Source: Arthrinium phaeospermum
Taxonomy: Eukaryota; Ascomycota; Sordariomycetes; Amphisphaeriales; Apiosporaceae
DNA length: 64,000 bases
NCBI GenBank assembly: GCA_006503535.1
Contig: QYRS01000012.1
Span: forward strand, 1,798,001 to 1,862,000
Direction: 5' to 3'
Shown here: piece by piece, positions 37,001 to 49,022 of the stretch
Position numbering within the stretch: position 1 is the stretch's first letter
Layout of the letters: each line of letters begins with the position of its first letter
Position numbers and translations under genes: made by a program
The notes under the pieces: model-generated
Databases searched by the model: none
The model's input: only the letters and a program-made list of their open reading frames with translations
What the model was told of the DNA's origin: nothing

Positions 37001-39188
37001 CAGCACGCTGATTGAAGGAAACGTGGGCATGGGAGGGTTTATGCTCAATAATGGATGGGGGTAGGCGACGGAGAGTGATGTGTGTCAATTGAAAGAGACG
37101 GCCGGATGGCTTGGAAGGGACCTCGCCAACGACGCCCAGATGAGACCAGCAGCACCCATGGATCGCGCTCCAAGTACACAGTACTGTAGCTGGAGCAGTA
37201 GTGGACGCGCTACAAGGCCGCGCAGTTGCAGTACATCGGTTGCAGGTGAGTGACATGGGCAGGGAGGCAGAAGCAGCCAATTTTTTTTCGATTGAAACAT
37301 GCCCCAACTGGCCCGCGAAAGCGTCTGGCATCTGCATCACTCGCTCATGCCAATACGCCCTTCTGCCCTTCTTTCTGCTGTTTTAACGCAGTGGCGAGTC
37401 TCGCCATCACTGTGCACTCAGTGGGAGAAGTGTAACTCGATTGACCACTGAGTATGAATTTGCGCAAAATTGATGGATGGGAACAACGATGGAGATATAA
37501 ATAGAGAGACCAAACAAAAAAAGTAGGCCTCAAATCTCAGAGCCTTGTTTTCTTCCTACAAACAAACGTGCATTGATTCAATGACAGCCTGCCTGCCTGG
37601 CTGGATAAATGAGTGGTAAGTGGTGAGTGGTGAGTGGCTAGGTGGTACCTTAACGCAATCCGCACATACGTGCATAAAGCAGCGCGAGTATGTATTGACG
37701 CTTTCTCGCCTGCAGTGGACAGGCAGGAGTGGTAGGCTAGCACAAGTTCAGCCAGACACGAGACACGACAATCAGGAACATGGAAGGAAAGAAGGAAAAA
37801 AAAACAAGAGAGAACCCACTCAGATCTTCGCGAGTGCCAGGCTCTCGAGGCTCCGTTCCCAGAATTATGCCCAGTCTCAGTGAACCAGAACTGCCGTCTC
37901 CCTAAGCCCTGGCACTGGATGGATTTGGCAGGGCAGGGAGTGTGCGGGTTACAGTCGTCGTATGTGTGTGGTGTACAAAGGCAAGGAAGCCAATGGATGG
38001 AGCGGGTGCATAGATGAGAGAGCGAGGGCGAGAGTGACTGGAGAGTGGTAGTGCGTGTGTACGTGAAGTGTGTGAGTGGGAGTGGGAGCGCCGGGCGTGG
38101 ATGTATGTACATGCTGCACAGTACGGTACGGTATGTAGGTGTAGGCCTGGTCGCAGTGCGTAGTAGTGTACTATTGTGTGTGATGTCTGTCTGGGTCCAT
38201 GTCTGGTTTGGCTTCCCCCCTCAGAAGCCGGGCCCCCCTCCCTCTTTTTTCCCCTCCCACTCCTGCGCCTGCGCACACACACACTCACTCACACCAGACA
38301 CTTTGCAGTCAAGTCCATCAAGCCTGGCTGGTCTGGTCCCTCTGGTCTGGTCCCTCACCCCCCTCTGCCCGCGCAATCACCCAGCCAGGCCCAGCCCATA
38401 GTAAAAAAGGCTCTCTACCACTTTCCCCCCATACAAATTCCCCCTTCTTCTCTCACCCATTTCCTCTCATACAAATCTCCCACCCAAAATCGTGTCTTCA
38501 CCTACAACCGCTTGCCAACACACTCAAGGCGAGCATACTATCCAGTGAGTACTTCCCCTTCTATGGCACTTGCCTGCCAACCACAAGTCACTCTGGCCCA
38601 TCCGCCCTATCCCCAAGTTATTCATTCGCAAATTCCCTCTGCCTTTGTCACAATCGCCATTGGCCGGGTTTTTCGACGTTTGGTCGCTGTGCATCCGTCA
38701 CCAAACGCGCGATTGAGCTGGTTTCTCTCGAGCTGTCCAAGCTTTGCCATCACCTTCGCACAACTGGTTGGCCTTTGCCTCTCGAGCCAACAACCACGCA
38801 TCGCGCATCATCATCACAACCTTCGTGTCTAAGTGCGATCAACTCACTAACAGCGGTTTCGCACCACAGCTTCAACAACCACCACACACACTGTCGTCTC
38901 GCACAAACACTTCAAGGTATGCAGAATACCCTATGCGATCCGATTCCAAGCTTCAATTCCCAATTGCCGCGCGTTGGGACGTGCAATTGCACTTGCGACC
39001 CAAGTGCACCACACACTTGCACCCGCGCCCCTGTCACGCGTTATCGCCCAAATCTGCCCCGCGACGCGTCTCACGGCGCCGTCGCTGGTCGATTCGCCCG
39101 TCCCCATGCACTACGCGAACCCCCAGCACAATCCGTCCAGAACGCATCTGGTACACCCTTGAGGAAGCTGGACTAACACGATTTAAAG
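34038..39188. other. gene-poor region, 5.1 kb
   Basis: No coding gene I can support. It contains the direct duplication at 34788-35298, GT-rich stretches near 36540-36620, short GTGAGTG-type repeats near 37620-37640, CA/CT runs near 38275-38300 and a pyrimidine-rich stretch from about 38200 leading to NHP6. Long open frames at 38176-39176 lie in this C-rich DNA, overlap in several frames and look like composition artefacts. The last kilobase is probably NHP6 promoter and leader, perhaps with a leader intron from a GTGAGT at about 38545. Confidence 0.45.
34788..35298. repeat. tandem direct duplication, 253 + 258 bp
   Basis: Copy 1 is 34788-35040 and copy 2 is 35041-35298. By eye the copies are identical except that copy 1 lacks 2 bases (near 34849) and 3 bases (near 34945), exactly the 5-base length difference. 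This is the same pattern as the duplication at 10981-11363. Confidence 0.92.
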
Positions 39189-39798
39189 ATGCCTAAGGAA
39201 GCTACCACCAAGCGCGGTAAGACCGGCAAGGTCGAGAAGAGAAAGGGCAAGAAGGGTAAGTTCAATCATCCCCTCTTACTACACATTCTCCCAATGCATA
39301 GAAGGGTGTCTACGATGAACCAAGAAGCCTGGCACTTTGCAATGCTGGCTACTTGGTGCCGGCGATATCCGACAAGTTGCACCCATTCACTGCCTACATC
39401 TGAGAGCATCCTGCTAACTTGCTCCTCCGTCAGATCCCAACGCACCTAAGCGTGGTCTGTCTGCATACATGTTCTTCGCCAACGAGCAGCGTGAGAACGT
39501 CCGTGAGGAGAACCCTGGTATCTCTTTCGGTAAGCACCCCAGCAGCTGGCCATGCCCCGTTTCCCCCTTGACTAACCCCCTTCCCCCTACAGGCCAGGTC
39601 GGCAAGATCCTTGGTGAGCGCTGGAAGGCTCTGAACGATAAGCAGCGTGGTCCCTACGAGGCCAAGGCTGCTACCGACAAGAAGCGATACGAGGACGAGA
39701 AGCAAGCTTACCAAGTAGGTCTCTCGACATGAGAACAATCACTCCAAAGACGTTCGTCTGATAGAGATTAGGCCGGTGATGATGACGACGAGGAGTAA
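39189..39798 (+). CDS. NHP6: NHP6-type HMG-box chromatin protein
   Basis: Small nuclear non-histone protein that bends DNA and assists FACT. Four exons: 39189-39255, 39434-39529, 39593-39714 and 39772-39798, all GT..AG and in phase, giving 103 residues. A basic N-terminus (residues 1-22, Lys/Arg-rich) precedes one HMG box (residues 23 to about 93). The box starts [15 protein letters not shown], contains [20 protein letters not shown] and ends [11 protein letters not shown]. The short acidic tail is AGDDDDEE. The length and single box match fungal NHP6, not the larger HMG proteins. The frame is clean. A long pyrimidine-rich leader lies upstream. Confidence 0.96.
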
Positions 39799-42655
39799 AC
39801 TTCTTTATGTCACTGCTTTTCTCGTTTTCTTCGCTTCGCTTCCGTCCACGAGAGCCTAACTCATGAGAGATGACTTCACGCTTGGTCGTCTTCTGCCGGG
39901 AAAGCCTGGGCACAAAGTGGATGGCCTGGGTTTTCCTTTTTTCTGACTGTAATATGGATCTCGGAACGGTGTTGTCGCACAGGGACAGGCCCGCGTGCCT
40001 AAGGTTTTGCTTTGCATTTTTCCAGAGTCAATAATGATTTGAGTTGACCACTCTTGATGATGAGTTTAAAGGGCGATGAAGTTGTCGTGAACGTTCTCAG
40101 ATACCATAGTCTTCGAAAACAAATGTACAGTATTCCCATCATGACACAGTGGCGATTGCCCGCATCTTGACGTGAACATGAATTGCTTCAACCAGTGAGT
40201 GACACTTGAATACTTTCAGGCCTGGCATAATTAGATAGCATCCATGTTGGTTGGGACGAAGCGTTGTGGGTATGTTGATTCGTAGTACCTGGCACAGGTA
40301 ATCAACATCAACGGCGATCTATGTCTGTCTGCCTGCTATCCTCTTATTGACGAAAGCGCAGCTTCCACCAGAATATGCTGTACTGTAAATACCAAGGACT
40401 ACTTGATGCTATTGCCATGATGCTTATTCCATTGACCATGGTATTCAATAGAATAAACTTGCCTGCTAATACGATACCGTGTAAAGAAATTGGCCTACTG
40501 GTCGTTCACGAAAAGTACTATACCAAGAGCGGCGCCATCGCCATCGACGGGATACAGGTCGCGTATCCTATAGTACACATTTGGACCCCGTAACGTGGAT
40601 GCTCAGCTGAACATAAAAGGGTCCGTGTAACCGGATCCTGCATCCCATCCATCTGGTCCATCGCCACGGTCCACGGTCCATGGTCCACCCCTAGGGCTGA
40701 CCCCTTCCGGGTGCAGTGGTGTGGTGTAGTGGTGGGCGGGCAGGGTGAAGAGCCAGCTCCTGATTGGGTCCTGGATAGCCTGGTATGCTCAAAGGCAGGG
40801 CTTTACGTTACAGAAAGCCTCATTGATGGTTGCCTAACCCCCCAAGGGTCCTAGGATCTGACAGTTTTGAGCCTCAATTGCTTTTGGCAGCCTCCTCCTT
40901 ACCGGCCGGCAGGGTCGCTTGGACAGACTCCGCCCCGGTCGATGTTCTTCAACAGAGGGCGGTCGCTTTAGCCTGGAGATCTCGGGTCCGCTCTGAGGGA
41001 CGACTGTGCCGTGAAATGCGGCGACGAAATTCAAGGCATTCCGGCTTCTTTCGGGCATGCGATCGAAGCAATACTGGTTATGGTGATTGGAATGGTCATT
41101 ACAGCATATGGACATGAGAATATTGCGAGCCTGGTCAAGTCTGATGAATAAGCTTGAAACCACTGGAATGCTGATGATGTCGCTATATGCCTGGTCCTTT
41201 TGAAGCACACTGCCAGCATATCCAGAACACACCTGCGAAACAGCGGCAGCATCCTGTGCGGGAATCGGCACCCGTATGCGTCCGGTATCCGAAAGTACCA
41301 TGACATCCATATTTACTTCGAGTTCAATTAATTGTGGTGGCTCGAGGTAGCTCCCGTCCATGTTGCTTATCTCCAGCTGCAGTATACCGAAACCGTATCG
41401 CACAAGCCCACCTTCAGCACCACCCCAATGTGCACAATTCATCGAGGAAAAGGAACCCCCTCCGAAAACGATGCGATTTGCTGTTTGCTCGGGTTGCCGA
41501 GGTCTCTGTTTTCCTCATTGACCACGAGTCAGGCATTCAAGCAGTCGGCATCTTGCAATCAGGGACTGCCATGGCAGCGATCGGAGACACGTAGCACCAG
41601 CTATGGCAAGGCAAACCTCGAGCCCAAGCTGGCGCTGGAAGGACCAGATGGTTTGTCGCCTCTACGATCAATGTGAGTCGCCGCGGTGATAGGTATTGCG
41701 ATATGCCACAGAGTCGGCCGGGACTGGACCAAACCCCCCCTCTCCCCGCAGGCGGCTTATGCACGCTGCTCGCGTCGGGGTAGCGAAGCACCTACACATG
41801 ACACGGGTTGCAACCGGCTCGACCAATCCGCATTGCATTTTACTTTACGAGAAGTGGGCGTGGGAATTCGTGGCAGTCGCTTACTAGACATGCCTGACAT
41901 GCTGTTAAACTCTGCTACCCACGCATCTTCCGTCTCCGGCAGCCAGCAATTCGAGTCAATGGCATTGAGGCCCGGTGCGCTCGAGCTTGGTGTTCGTCGA
42001 GGGTCGATTGGCAGATCCGGCTTACCATTGCCAATACTTTAATGCCGTCTGCCATCATCCATCATCATCATCATGCTCCTCGGTTACCCTGGTTCAAAGT
42101 GCCGTTCGGGGGGGTATCATCGACTTTTGTTGTATCTACGAATTTCGCTCGGTTTCTTCTCCGTCATCGAGTTGATGCATTTACCCACGCCTCTGCTCAG
42201 CGCAACCAGGCACCTGGTGCTTCTCGTACGATAGACGTCTTCCCGTCGACACCCGGAACCCAGCAGTTCTTGGCTACCTACTATTGGACGAATGGCAGTT
42301 TCAATCTAGAAACATCCTATCGCCGGTCACCTCTGCTATCTTACATCCAAGACAGCGTGGTCTTTCATATGCACATTTGCGCGCGTATCACTGAAGCCGG
42401 CCTTTGCCCTTTCCCCACACGGCCACTTGGCCGGCCTACTGCGGAGCAGGGAGAGCCTGCCGCTGCTGCTTACTTTGCCTACCTTGGGCCGAATTGAAGC
42501 ATTTTCTTCCATTTATCTCTTGACTCGCAATCTCCCGTGCGTATAGGTCTCAGGCTGTGATCCCCTCTTTCCTTTGTTTTCCCACCTGGCTTCTGTTTTC
42601 CTGTTTGCGGCACACGCAAACACCTACCCCGATTTGTCCGGCCCAAGACTCAGAT
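39799..42655. other. intergenic, 2.9 kb, no supported gene
   Basis: The largest open frame, 40834-41442 on the minus strand (202 codons), has no motif I know and overlaps plus-strand open frames; it could be an orphan gene or chance. Open frames at 41332-42497 on the plus strand are similarly unconvincing. A short CAT microsatellite lies at about 42055-42075. Confidence 0.35.
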
Positions 42656-44777
42656 ATGAATACGATTACTACCGTTGAGCACCATGAAACCCTTTTGAGC
42701 AGTGAACTCCCCGCCTCCCAACTCCTGCCGGATTGCCCAACGCTGAGGACCTGGCCGCCATGGATGTGATCACGAGAGAAGTCGGGTCCAGCTTGCTCAA
42801 TGGATGCTGCCTCGAGGCCGAGCGGGCCCGGATCGTGTCGCTAACCCTCGAGGGGCTTTGCCTCAGCCTGCCAGAGAAGTTCCATGCGCACCTGAAGGGC
42901 CTGATCCAACAGATCCAACTCTGCCACCAGATGCTGCTCACGATAGCGGATCTCTCTCAACTCCACATCGCACGTGTTCCAGTGGTTACCGACTACCTCA
43001 ACGTCATACTGCCATGCTTCTCCAGGAGTCTACGGGACATCACCGACTTCGTCCAGAACCGCAGCCTCGATAAGGAGCACCGATGGCGGAAGATGTACCA
43101 TGCCATGAGCGAGGAGCTCCCGGGCACGCCGCTGCCCGCCCGGTTTGCCATGTACCACGCATTCCTGGACATGCTGAAGCACCTCCTCACCAAGTACGAT
43201 CCTTCACTTCAGGTCTGCTTCGATGTACCCCCCTGCTCACTTCGAGATAGGTCTCCTGAATTCGATATGAACGGGCTCGAGACCCTCCGCATACGAATCT
43301 ACCAACTTCGCGAAGCCAGAGGCATCCGTGAGTGCGCATGCTACTGCCGAACTGACTACCTGACTGACCTCGGATCCCAGCACCGCCGAGTCCTATCCAC
43401 CAGGACCACCTCATTCGCCAACAGAAAGCGATGGCATTCTGGGAACAAGAGACGGTGGGTTCATATCTAAACGCAGCTGGTGATTTGCTATTGACCTCTA
43501 TACCAGAACACCCATTGGGCCGAGGATATCTTCACTCGGCCTCTCCCTTCTCGCACCGAGTTCAAGAGAGGCCATCGGTAAGTTGAACGTAATCCACCCG
43601 CACCCTATCAGGCATGCTCACATGAGGCCTCTAGCTTCTTCTCTCGAGCGTACGGCCCATTCCGTCGCTTGGGATCTATCGACATGATGTCCGACATTAA
43701 GACGCTCGCCAAAAGGTAGGAGATGAGTCCAGTTCAACCATGGGTTTCGGCTGACATTTGACCTTAGAACGTTCGACGACGACAAAGTCTCTGTCACCTT
43801 CTTCCTTCAAGGCTTGGACGAGATACCCTCTCTCATGGTTCGGCAAATCCACAGTGGCGAGCCCTGGGCTGCCATCAAAGGAGCCCATGAGTTGTGCATC
43901 AAGCGAGACTTCGACTCGAGACTGACGTTCACCCGATGGAGCGTTTCCGAGGGCCGGACCAAGCCATGGGCACAACTCACCTTCATCACGTGGGAAGGTA
44001 AGCATCTTCCAAACACGCTGCAGGATACAATTTGGAGGATTTAGCCCCATGTGCCCAGCATGCTTACCCCGTCACAGAAATGGTTCTCTTCTACTGTACG
44101 TTCGTCTGCCTCAAGGTACGCAGCCCGATGTTCGTCAACATCCGCGAGGAAGAGTACGACATTCGCAAGGAGACCAAGCTCTTTCAAGCGTAAGTCGATG
44201 CGTGTTTCTGTTCCTTGGATGGGCCCTTCATGCTAAGCAAATACGGCAGGCAAATCTTCGACGATGGATTCAACCACTGCCTCAAGGTGTACGAAGATGC
44301 GCTGACCAAACGCCGGCGTCTCCATGCCGCGGTTTGGGATGGGCCCTTGAAAGGCTGTCCCGTTTGGACCGCATTCCGTGAGTACCTCTGCATCCCAAGT
44401 ATCAGATACTGGCCCCGAAGTTTCTAACGACACACTTAGTCCCTGACCAGAAGGGCCCCCTACGGAGTTGGCTGCTGCGGAAGACTTCCCACGTCGTCGC
44501 GATCCGAGACGTCAGCCCTTACGTCTTCTGCAACAACTATCGCGCCAGTACCACGGACCCACGCCAGAGTAAATTCCATGCGCTTGAGCTGGAGTTTACG
44601 CACTCACAAGGTATTTCAATGGTGGAGAGCGCTGGGGTAGCGGTGTGAGCATGCTGACAGTCTCCTCCGAAAGGGGCCAAACGATTCAAAGAATTGTTCG
44701 AAGAACAAGCACCACCCTCGACCACGTCATCCGAACCATCTGAACATGACACAGGCCCGTCCGTCGAAGAATCTTGA
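42656..44777 (+). CDS. multi-exon protein of unknown function
   Basis: I do not recognise the family. A start at 42656 gives a short N-terminus. One base missing near 42737 (CCC where CCCC fits) then joins to a long helical region (DVITREVGSSLLNGC, KFHAHLKGLIQQIQLCHQML, FVQNRSLDKEHRWRKMYHAM). Eight short introns fit, each GT..AG and in phase: after 43327, 43455, about 43577, 43714, 43996, about 44188, about 44378 and about 44611. Their exons give AFWEQE, THWAEDIFTRPLPSRTEF, FFSRAYGPFRRLGSIDMM, SVTFFLQGLDEIPSLMVRQI, a conserved-looking MFVNIREEEYDIRKETKLF and VVAIRDVSPYVFCNNYRAS. The acidic end is TTSSEPSEHDTGPSVEES. No signal peptide or membrane helix is seen. The many consistent splice sites make the gene itself convincing. 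Confidence 0.78.
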
Positions 44778-45574
44778 GGTTCTTTCTGTCCACTTTATCC
44801 ACCGAAAGTCAGGGGTTATCCAAACCCTTCACGATTCCTCCATGATTGGATTGATTTTGCCGTCTTCATTTCTCAGCTATTGCGTTAACTTGCTTTTGAC
44901 TTACGCTCGACTCCGCCTTACACCACCACACCACCCTTTTGATTTCTACCTAGACAGCGCCCTTTGACGATATTACGACTCACGATCCTGACGACCCCCT
45001 TATGTTACGAAGAAACACGAAGTTGTATGACAGACACATTGTACGAAGTTACGTTTTTTAACGACGAAGGCAGATTGCATGATACCCCCACACAGGAAAA
45101 GCATTCTGATTATGTACTGGTACTGGCATTCTGACGGCGGACCTGTATGACCAAGACCGGACGCGGAACGTTGGCAGGGTGTGCATATTAGATGCGATGC
45201 ATGGACGGCTTCTTTTCCTTATCATATGTTCAATATTCACTGAAGCAATTGCTATTCAAATGCAGGCTGGTTCACGATGGCCAAGTGTTTATTCGAACGA
45301 ATCAGACTACCTTTCTACTAGAACGATTATTCCATGTACAGTTTTGACGCAAACGGAATAACAATAATGAGGCTGTCGACACTGACGACACTTGTAATGG
45401 GGTAATACCAAAGACCGTACTGTAGTATCAATCCATCCACACCAGATAGGCACCTGATGCCACAGATGCAATCGTCAATTTAGATTGGTTTAGACACAAC
45501 TATAGGACATCGCTACGATTGGGTCCGTTCTACATTTCCCGCATAGATATCTATCGCTGATTTTATCCCAGATA
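44778..45574. other. intergenic, 0.8 kb
   Basis: AT-richer, with no supported gene. Contains the 3' UTR of the preceding gene and the promoter of the next. Confidence 0.4.
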
Positions 45575-46474
45575 ATGACACGGGTTGACGATGACAGACT
45601 TCTACAGCAGATCATTCTCGCAAGTAGTTTCCCCCACTGCTCTATCACGGAAACACTCTACCTCGACTCGCACAGACTTGGCACTGTCGCCAAGCCCCTT
45701 CTCGCTCCCGGGGTCCTTCACCCGGAGACAAAGGTGACCCTTCTTTTGCCAAAGCCGACCATCTCGCAAGGCCACATGTGGCAGCTTATGAGTGACTTCG
45801 AACGGGATCTGGTTCTACTCTTGCGCGTTATCAGAACTACTCACTACTGTGGACGTTCGATACTGAATCATCCACAACTCGAGGTTGCTGCGTTTATGGG
45901 ACCGAATCATTTCGTCCTCCTTGAAGACGTTGCCGGAGCTTTTAGCTCTGGGAATCCGGCACGTATTGTCTACTTTCTACAGCACTACGTGGACGAGCTT
46001 GCCGCCCGCCGTGCGGCGGCTCAGGAGAGGTACCGGCATGTCCCCCCCTTTACCCCGGACCAGTCTACCAACACCGTCCCTGTCCCCAGGCGCGGACCCT
46101 TCCCTATTGATCCGCCAAGTGCGGGTAGACTTTCGTTTGACCCCCGTCCGACCCCTACGCTCAATTTTGATACTGATCTGAGTGGCTACAACCTGTCTCT
46201 CAGCCAGTATTACTCAACATCAGTCTTTGGGGTCCGCGACATGTCGAGCCCGCCTTCGCGTGTCATGTCCCGTCAGGATTTTGGTCGCTGGATCTCCACG
46301 GACCTGGACATAAGTCTGATGATTGGTAAAATGCGATACAGCCCCCGCTTCCGGCATAGCCCCTGTAACCGCAACGCCGCCCAGAACGGCGCAATTCTTC
46401 CTCCGGGCGAGTTCTGGTCGGAAGAGGACCAGCAGGATAGCTTGCCTCCCGAGGAGGGGCTCCTTGATGAGTGA
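45575..46474 (+). CDS. uncharacterised 299-residue protein, single exon
   Basis: A clean open frame from ATG 45575 with no intron. I do not recognise a domain. The first half looks globular (LLQQIILASSFPHCSITETLYLD; MWQLMSDFERDLVLLLRVIR; EVAAFMGPNHFVLLEDVAGAF). The second half is Pro/Ser/Arg-rich and probably disordered, with an acidic end (EEDQQDSLPPEEGLLDE). No signal peptide or membrane segment. Amino-acid composition and frame length argue for a real gene, perhaps lineage-restricted. Confidence 0.6.
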   Translation: MTRVDDDRLLQQIILASSFPHCSITETLYLDSHRLGTVAKPLLAPGVLHPETKVTLLLPKPTISQGHMWQLMSDFERDLVLLLRVIRTTHYCGRSILNHPQLEVAAFMGPNHFVLLEDVAGAFSSGNPARIVYFLQHYVDELAARRAAAQERYRHVPPFTPDQSTNTVPVPRRGPFPIDPPSAGRLSFDPRPTPTLNFDTDLSGYNLSLSQYYSTSVFGVRDMSSPPSRVMSRQDFGRWISTDLDISLMIGKMRYSPRFRHSPCNRNAAQNGAILPPGEFWSEEDQQDSLPPEEGLLDE

Positions 46475-46625
46475 TGGCTCCGGGCTTGGTGGTGTTTGCC
46501 CCTGTTGCGGCCTGTGGACTTGGTGCTCATTTATTCGCAGGCTGCGGTGGTTTTGATTCATGATATATCTGCATCCTAGTCTCGATGCTTTAGCACAGTC
46601 AAGGCAATAATAAATCACGGTAGTA

Positions 46626-47579
46626 TCATTTCGACCAGTCTTGTATGGCCATGCGTGGCTCTCTGAACCTTGCAGCAAATTCTCCGAAAACATACTCCCG
46701 AGTGCACCTAGCAAACGACATGGTAGTCCTCCCGGCATACCACACCCGGGCAGTCCGGCTATACACCCCTACCCACGTACGCTCCAGCCGTCCGACATGC
46801 CTGCCACGATGTCCTCGCCAGCCGTCGCGCACGAGTTGCAGTGCGAGGTCCGCACAATAGCCTCTGCGGTGGCCTTGGCGTACTCGTTGTAGGTCGCGGC
46901 CAAGAAGTCGTCCAGCACTCGGCCATTCATCGTCTCCCACGAGTCCGCCACGGGCCCCTTATGGTACGAAGTCCAGACTCTCCCCGTCGCATCGCGGTAC
47001 TTGCTTCGTCAGAAGTTGTTCACGTTCTTGAGATCGCGGGAGTAGGTCTTCTTCGTCATTTCCCGCTCCTTGGTGATGGCCCAGAAGAAGGATCCCAGGA
47101 GTATATTGAACTTATCGACCTCTTCGTGGCTGTGTCCTTCCAGGTCTAAGTCGAGCTTGTTTACCACACAATCGACCCATGCCTTCACTATATTCTCGCC
47201 GGCCTCGGTATACTGGATGCCCAAGTTCGGCGGCGCCAGATCTGCTCCGACCGAGCAAAACTCCTTGAGCACATCCATAGTAAAGTTGTGATGTAGGAAA
47301 CCTATGTCCAGCATAGCTTCCTTCTGGCTGTGCATGCTATATTCTGTTAGTTCCCGTCGACAATATCTTAGTTAACTCTGCATGCTCGGGCACTACTTAC
47401 TAACCCGCTCTCAAAATCAGACTCTTCACCAGCGTCGTTATGTGGGCGCTTGTCTGCAGTACTACATGATAGTAGGCCGACTTGATATGATCACGGCCGC
47501 ACAAGTTGCAAGTGTCGGGTACAGCGAAACTATACCAGTGGCTTCCGTAATCTTGCGATGACGCAGGCGTAGCTTCCAT
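46626..47579 (-). CDS. uncharacterised protein, possibly broken
   Basis: The ATG at 47579 opens an exon with a CxxC pair (CNLCGRD) and helical text (SAYYHVVLQTSAHITTLVKSLILRA). After a probable intron near 47335-47402 a second exon reads GFLHHNFTMDVLKEFCSVGADLAPPNLG then ILLGSFFWAITKEREMTKKTY. A TGA at about 47006-47008 interrupts it. The frame beyond continues sensibly (VWTSYHKGPVADSWETMNGRVLDDFLAATYNEYAKA, HCNSC). After a shift near 46775 it continues to 46626 (REYVFGEFAARFREPRM). Family unknown. Either the gene ends at the TGA or it carries a nonsense or indel break. Confidence 0.5.
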
Positions 47580-48418
47580 CGTGTGAGAGTGGCGGTCTTG
47601 CCGAATACCTAGGTATGAAATGTGTGTAGTATTGGAGTGGATAAGACTTAGAAACCAATGCTGCAGAAGGGATGCTCGCTATCGGTTGCGTAGCTATCTG
47701 AAAATGACTATTAAGAATGGGCAGGCAGCATGGTCCAAGTGGCGGGCGGTGGGCAAGGTGCAACTTGGAAGGATATCTGCCACTGGTTTGCTGAAGACGA
47801 CAAGTTACAGCAGCCCGATGCGTTTCCTCCTAGTTAGGCATACCTAGCTGAGGCGGTGGTTACCAGAAAGAAAAAGGAGGTGCGTTTGCTGCTGGGTAGT
47901 TATTCCACTATTTTGCGCCTCCTCTTATTCGTGTAAATAAGCATACCTTCCTCTTTAGAACGCTCCTTCCCTCGAAATAGTATCTAGCTTTCGACTGATC
48001 GCCAGCAGGTGATTCGCCACCCCTCCATGCCCTTGTTTAAGCATGGCGTCGGTCACCTTGGTCCTCGTTGCTCTGTCGGCGCCTGCGCTATCACTGCTGT
48101 CGCATAATTTGGTGACCTTCTCCAATAACGCGGCCATACCAACAAATTTGGCACTTCACTCTCTTCTCCAACTGTCCGAGCCACTGCTATTGGAAAACCA
48201 CTGTCTCTTTTCCAAGCCGGATCGCTTGCGCGCTGTTCGTAAGCAAGGTCCCGAACTCAACTCTAGTCTCCGAGAACCGCTTTATACGATACCTGTTCAG
48301 AACTTGGTTCTTTATATCCAAGACCATCGCACTTGCACTCGTCATTCCTACATACATTCCCTGACACCCTTATCCGCAAGACAGTCTCTTTCCAGCATAC
48401 CGCATTTAAGTATTCACT
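47580..48418. other. intergenic, 0.84 kb
   Basis: Divergent promoters for the minus-strand gene to the left and the small gene at 48419. The 48043-48426 open frame begins with a hydrophobic stretch but has no further support. Confidence 0.35.
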
Positions 48419-48916
48419 ATGTGTGAATCCTCCGACTCAGAGGTCGACGTTCGTAAACGGCGACGTCTCAAGCCCATCACGAAGAAGCAGTTGGCCAACC
48501 AGAAGCTTGGCGTCTTTGACAAGAAACCTGAAAACTATGCCGCGAACACTCGTAAGGCGGTGGAGGAGATGCTTGCCGGCGACGCTCACTCTACAAATCC
48601 CACCACTACTGGTCAAGAGAAACGGTGGCTCGAGGTGTTCAAGCATGTAGCTCCAAGCCTCAAGATAAATCTGGATGACCGATCAACGGCGCCAGATACT
48701 CTGCAGGTTCTCTGCTTCGCACGTGTCTACGTCTCTATTACTCTCAACCAAGGACGCAAAGTAATCAGTCGACACTATAATTTCTAGCTTCTATACTCAC
48801 CCGTGTTCCGCGGCCTAATTAACATTACCCCATTGCAGGTGTCCCTTAGCACCGACTACCTAACTGTTATTCCAATATATAGGTGGAATAAACGTCTTGG
48901 TAGAAAAGTAGTCTGA
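48419..48916 (+). CDS. small two-exon protein of unknown function
   Basis: Exon 1 is 48419-48760 and exon 2 is 48839-48916, joined in phase 0 across a 78-base intron (GTAATC..TTGCAG), giving 139 residues. The N-terminus is acidic then strongly basic (SSDSEVDVRKRRRLK), a possible nuclear-localisation signal. The middle is helical (RKAVEEMLAGDAH; EKRWLEVFKHVAPSLKINLDDRS). It vaguely recalls the N-terminal part of fungal tyrosine-recombinase-like proteins, but I cannot support that. It may be a fragment of a larger gene. Confidence 0.42.
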
Positions 48917-49022
48917 TTCCTTTCGGATAAACACTGAGCCGTCGTAAACTAGCCCATGGCTTACATTGGGATAACCGCATCGCATGGAATACCTTGGCTA
49001 TGTACACTCGCAACGACGAGAA

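Noticed and set aside
37537..38288. Minus-strand frames rich in His, Thr and Ser
   Set aside because: They read through CA/GT simple repeats and have no conserved motif.
38176..39176. Open frames of 218 and 325 codons upstream of NHP6
   Set aside because: Pyrimidine-rich leader DNA gives Pro/Ser/His-rich text in more than one frame with no domain; probably promoter and 5' UTR.
40834..41442. 202-codon minus-strand frame as a gene
   Set aside because: No motif, mixed codon character and overlapping frames on the other strand; kept only as a note in the intergenic entry.
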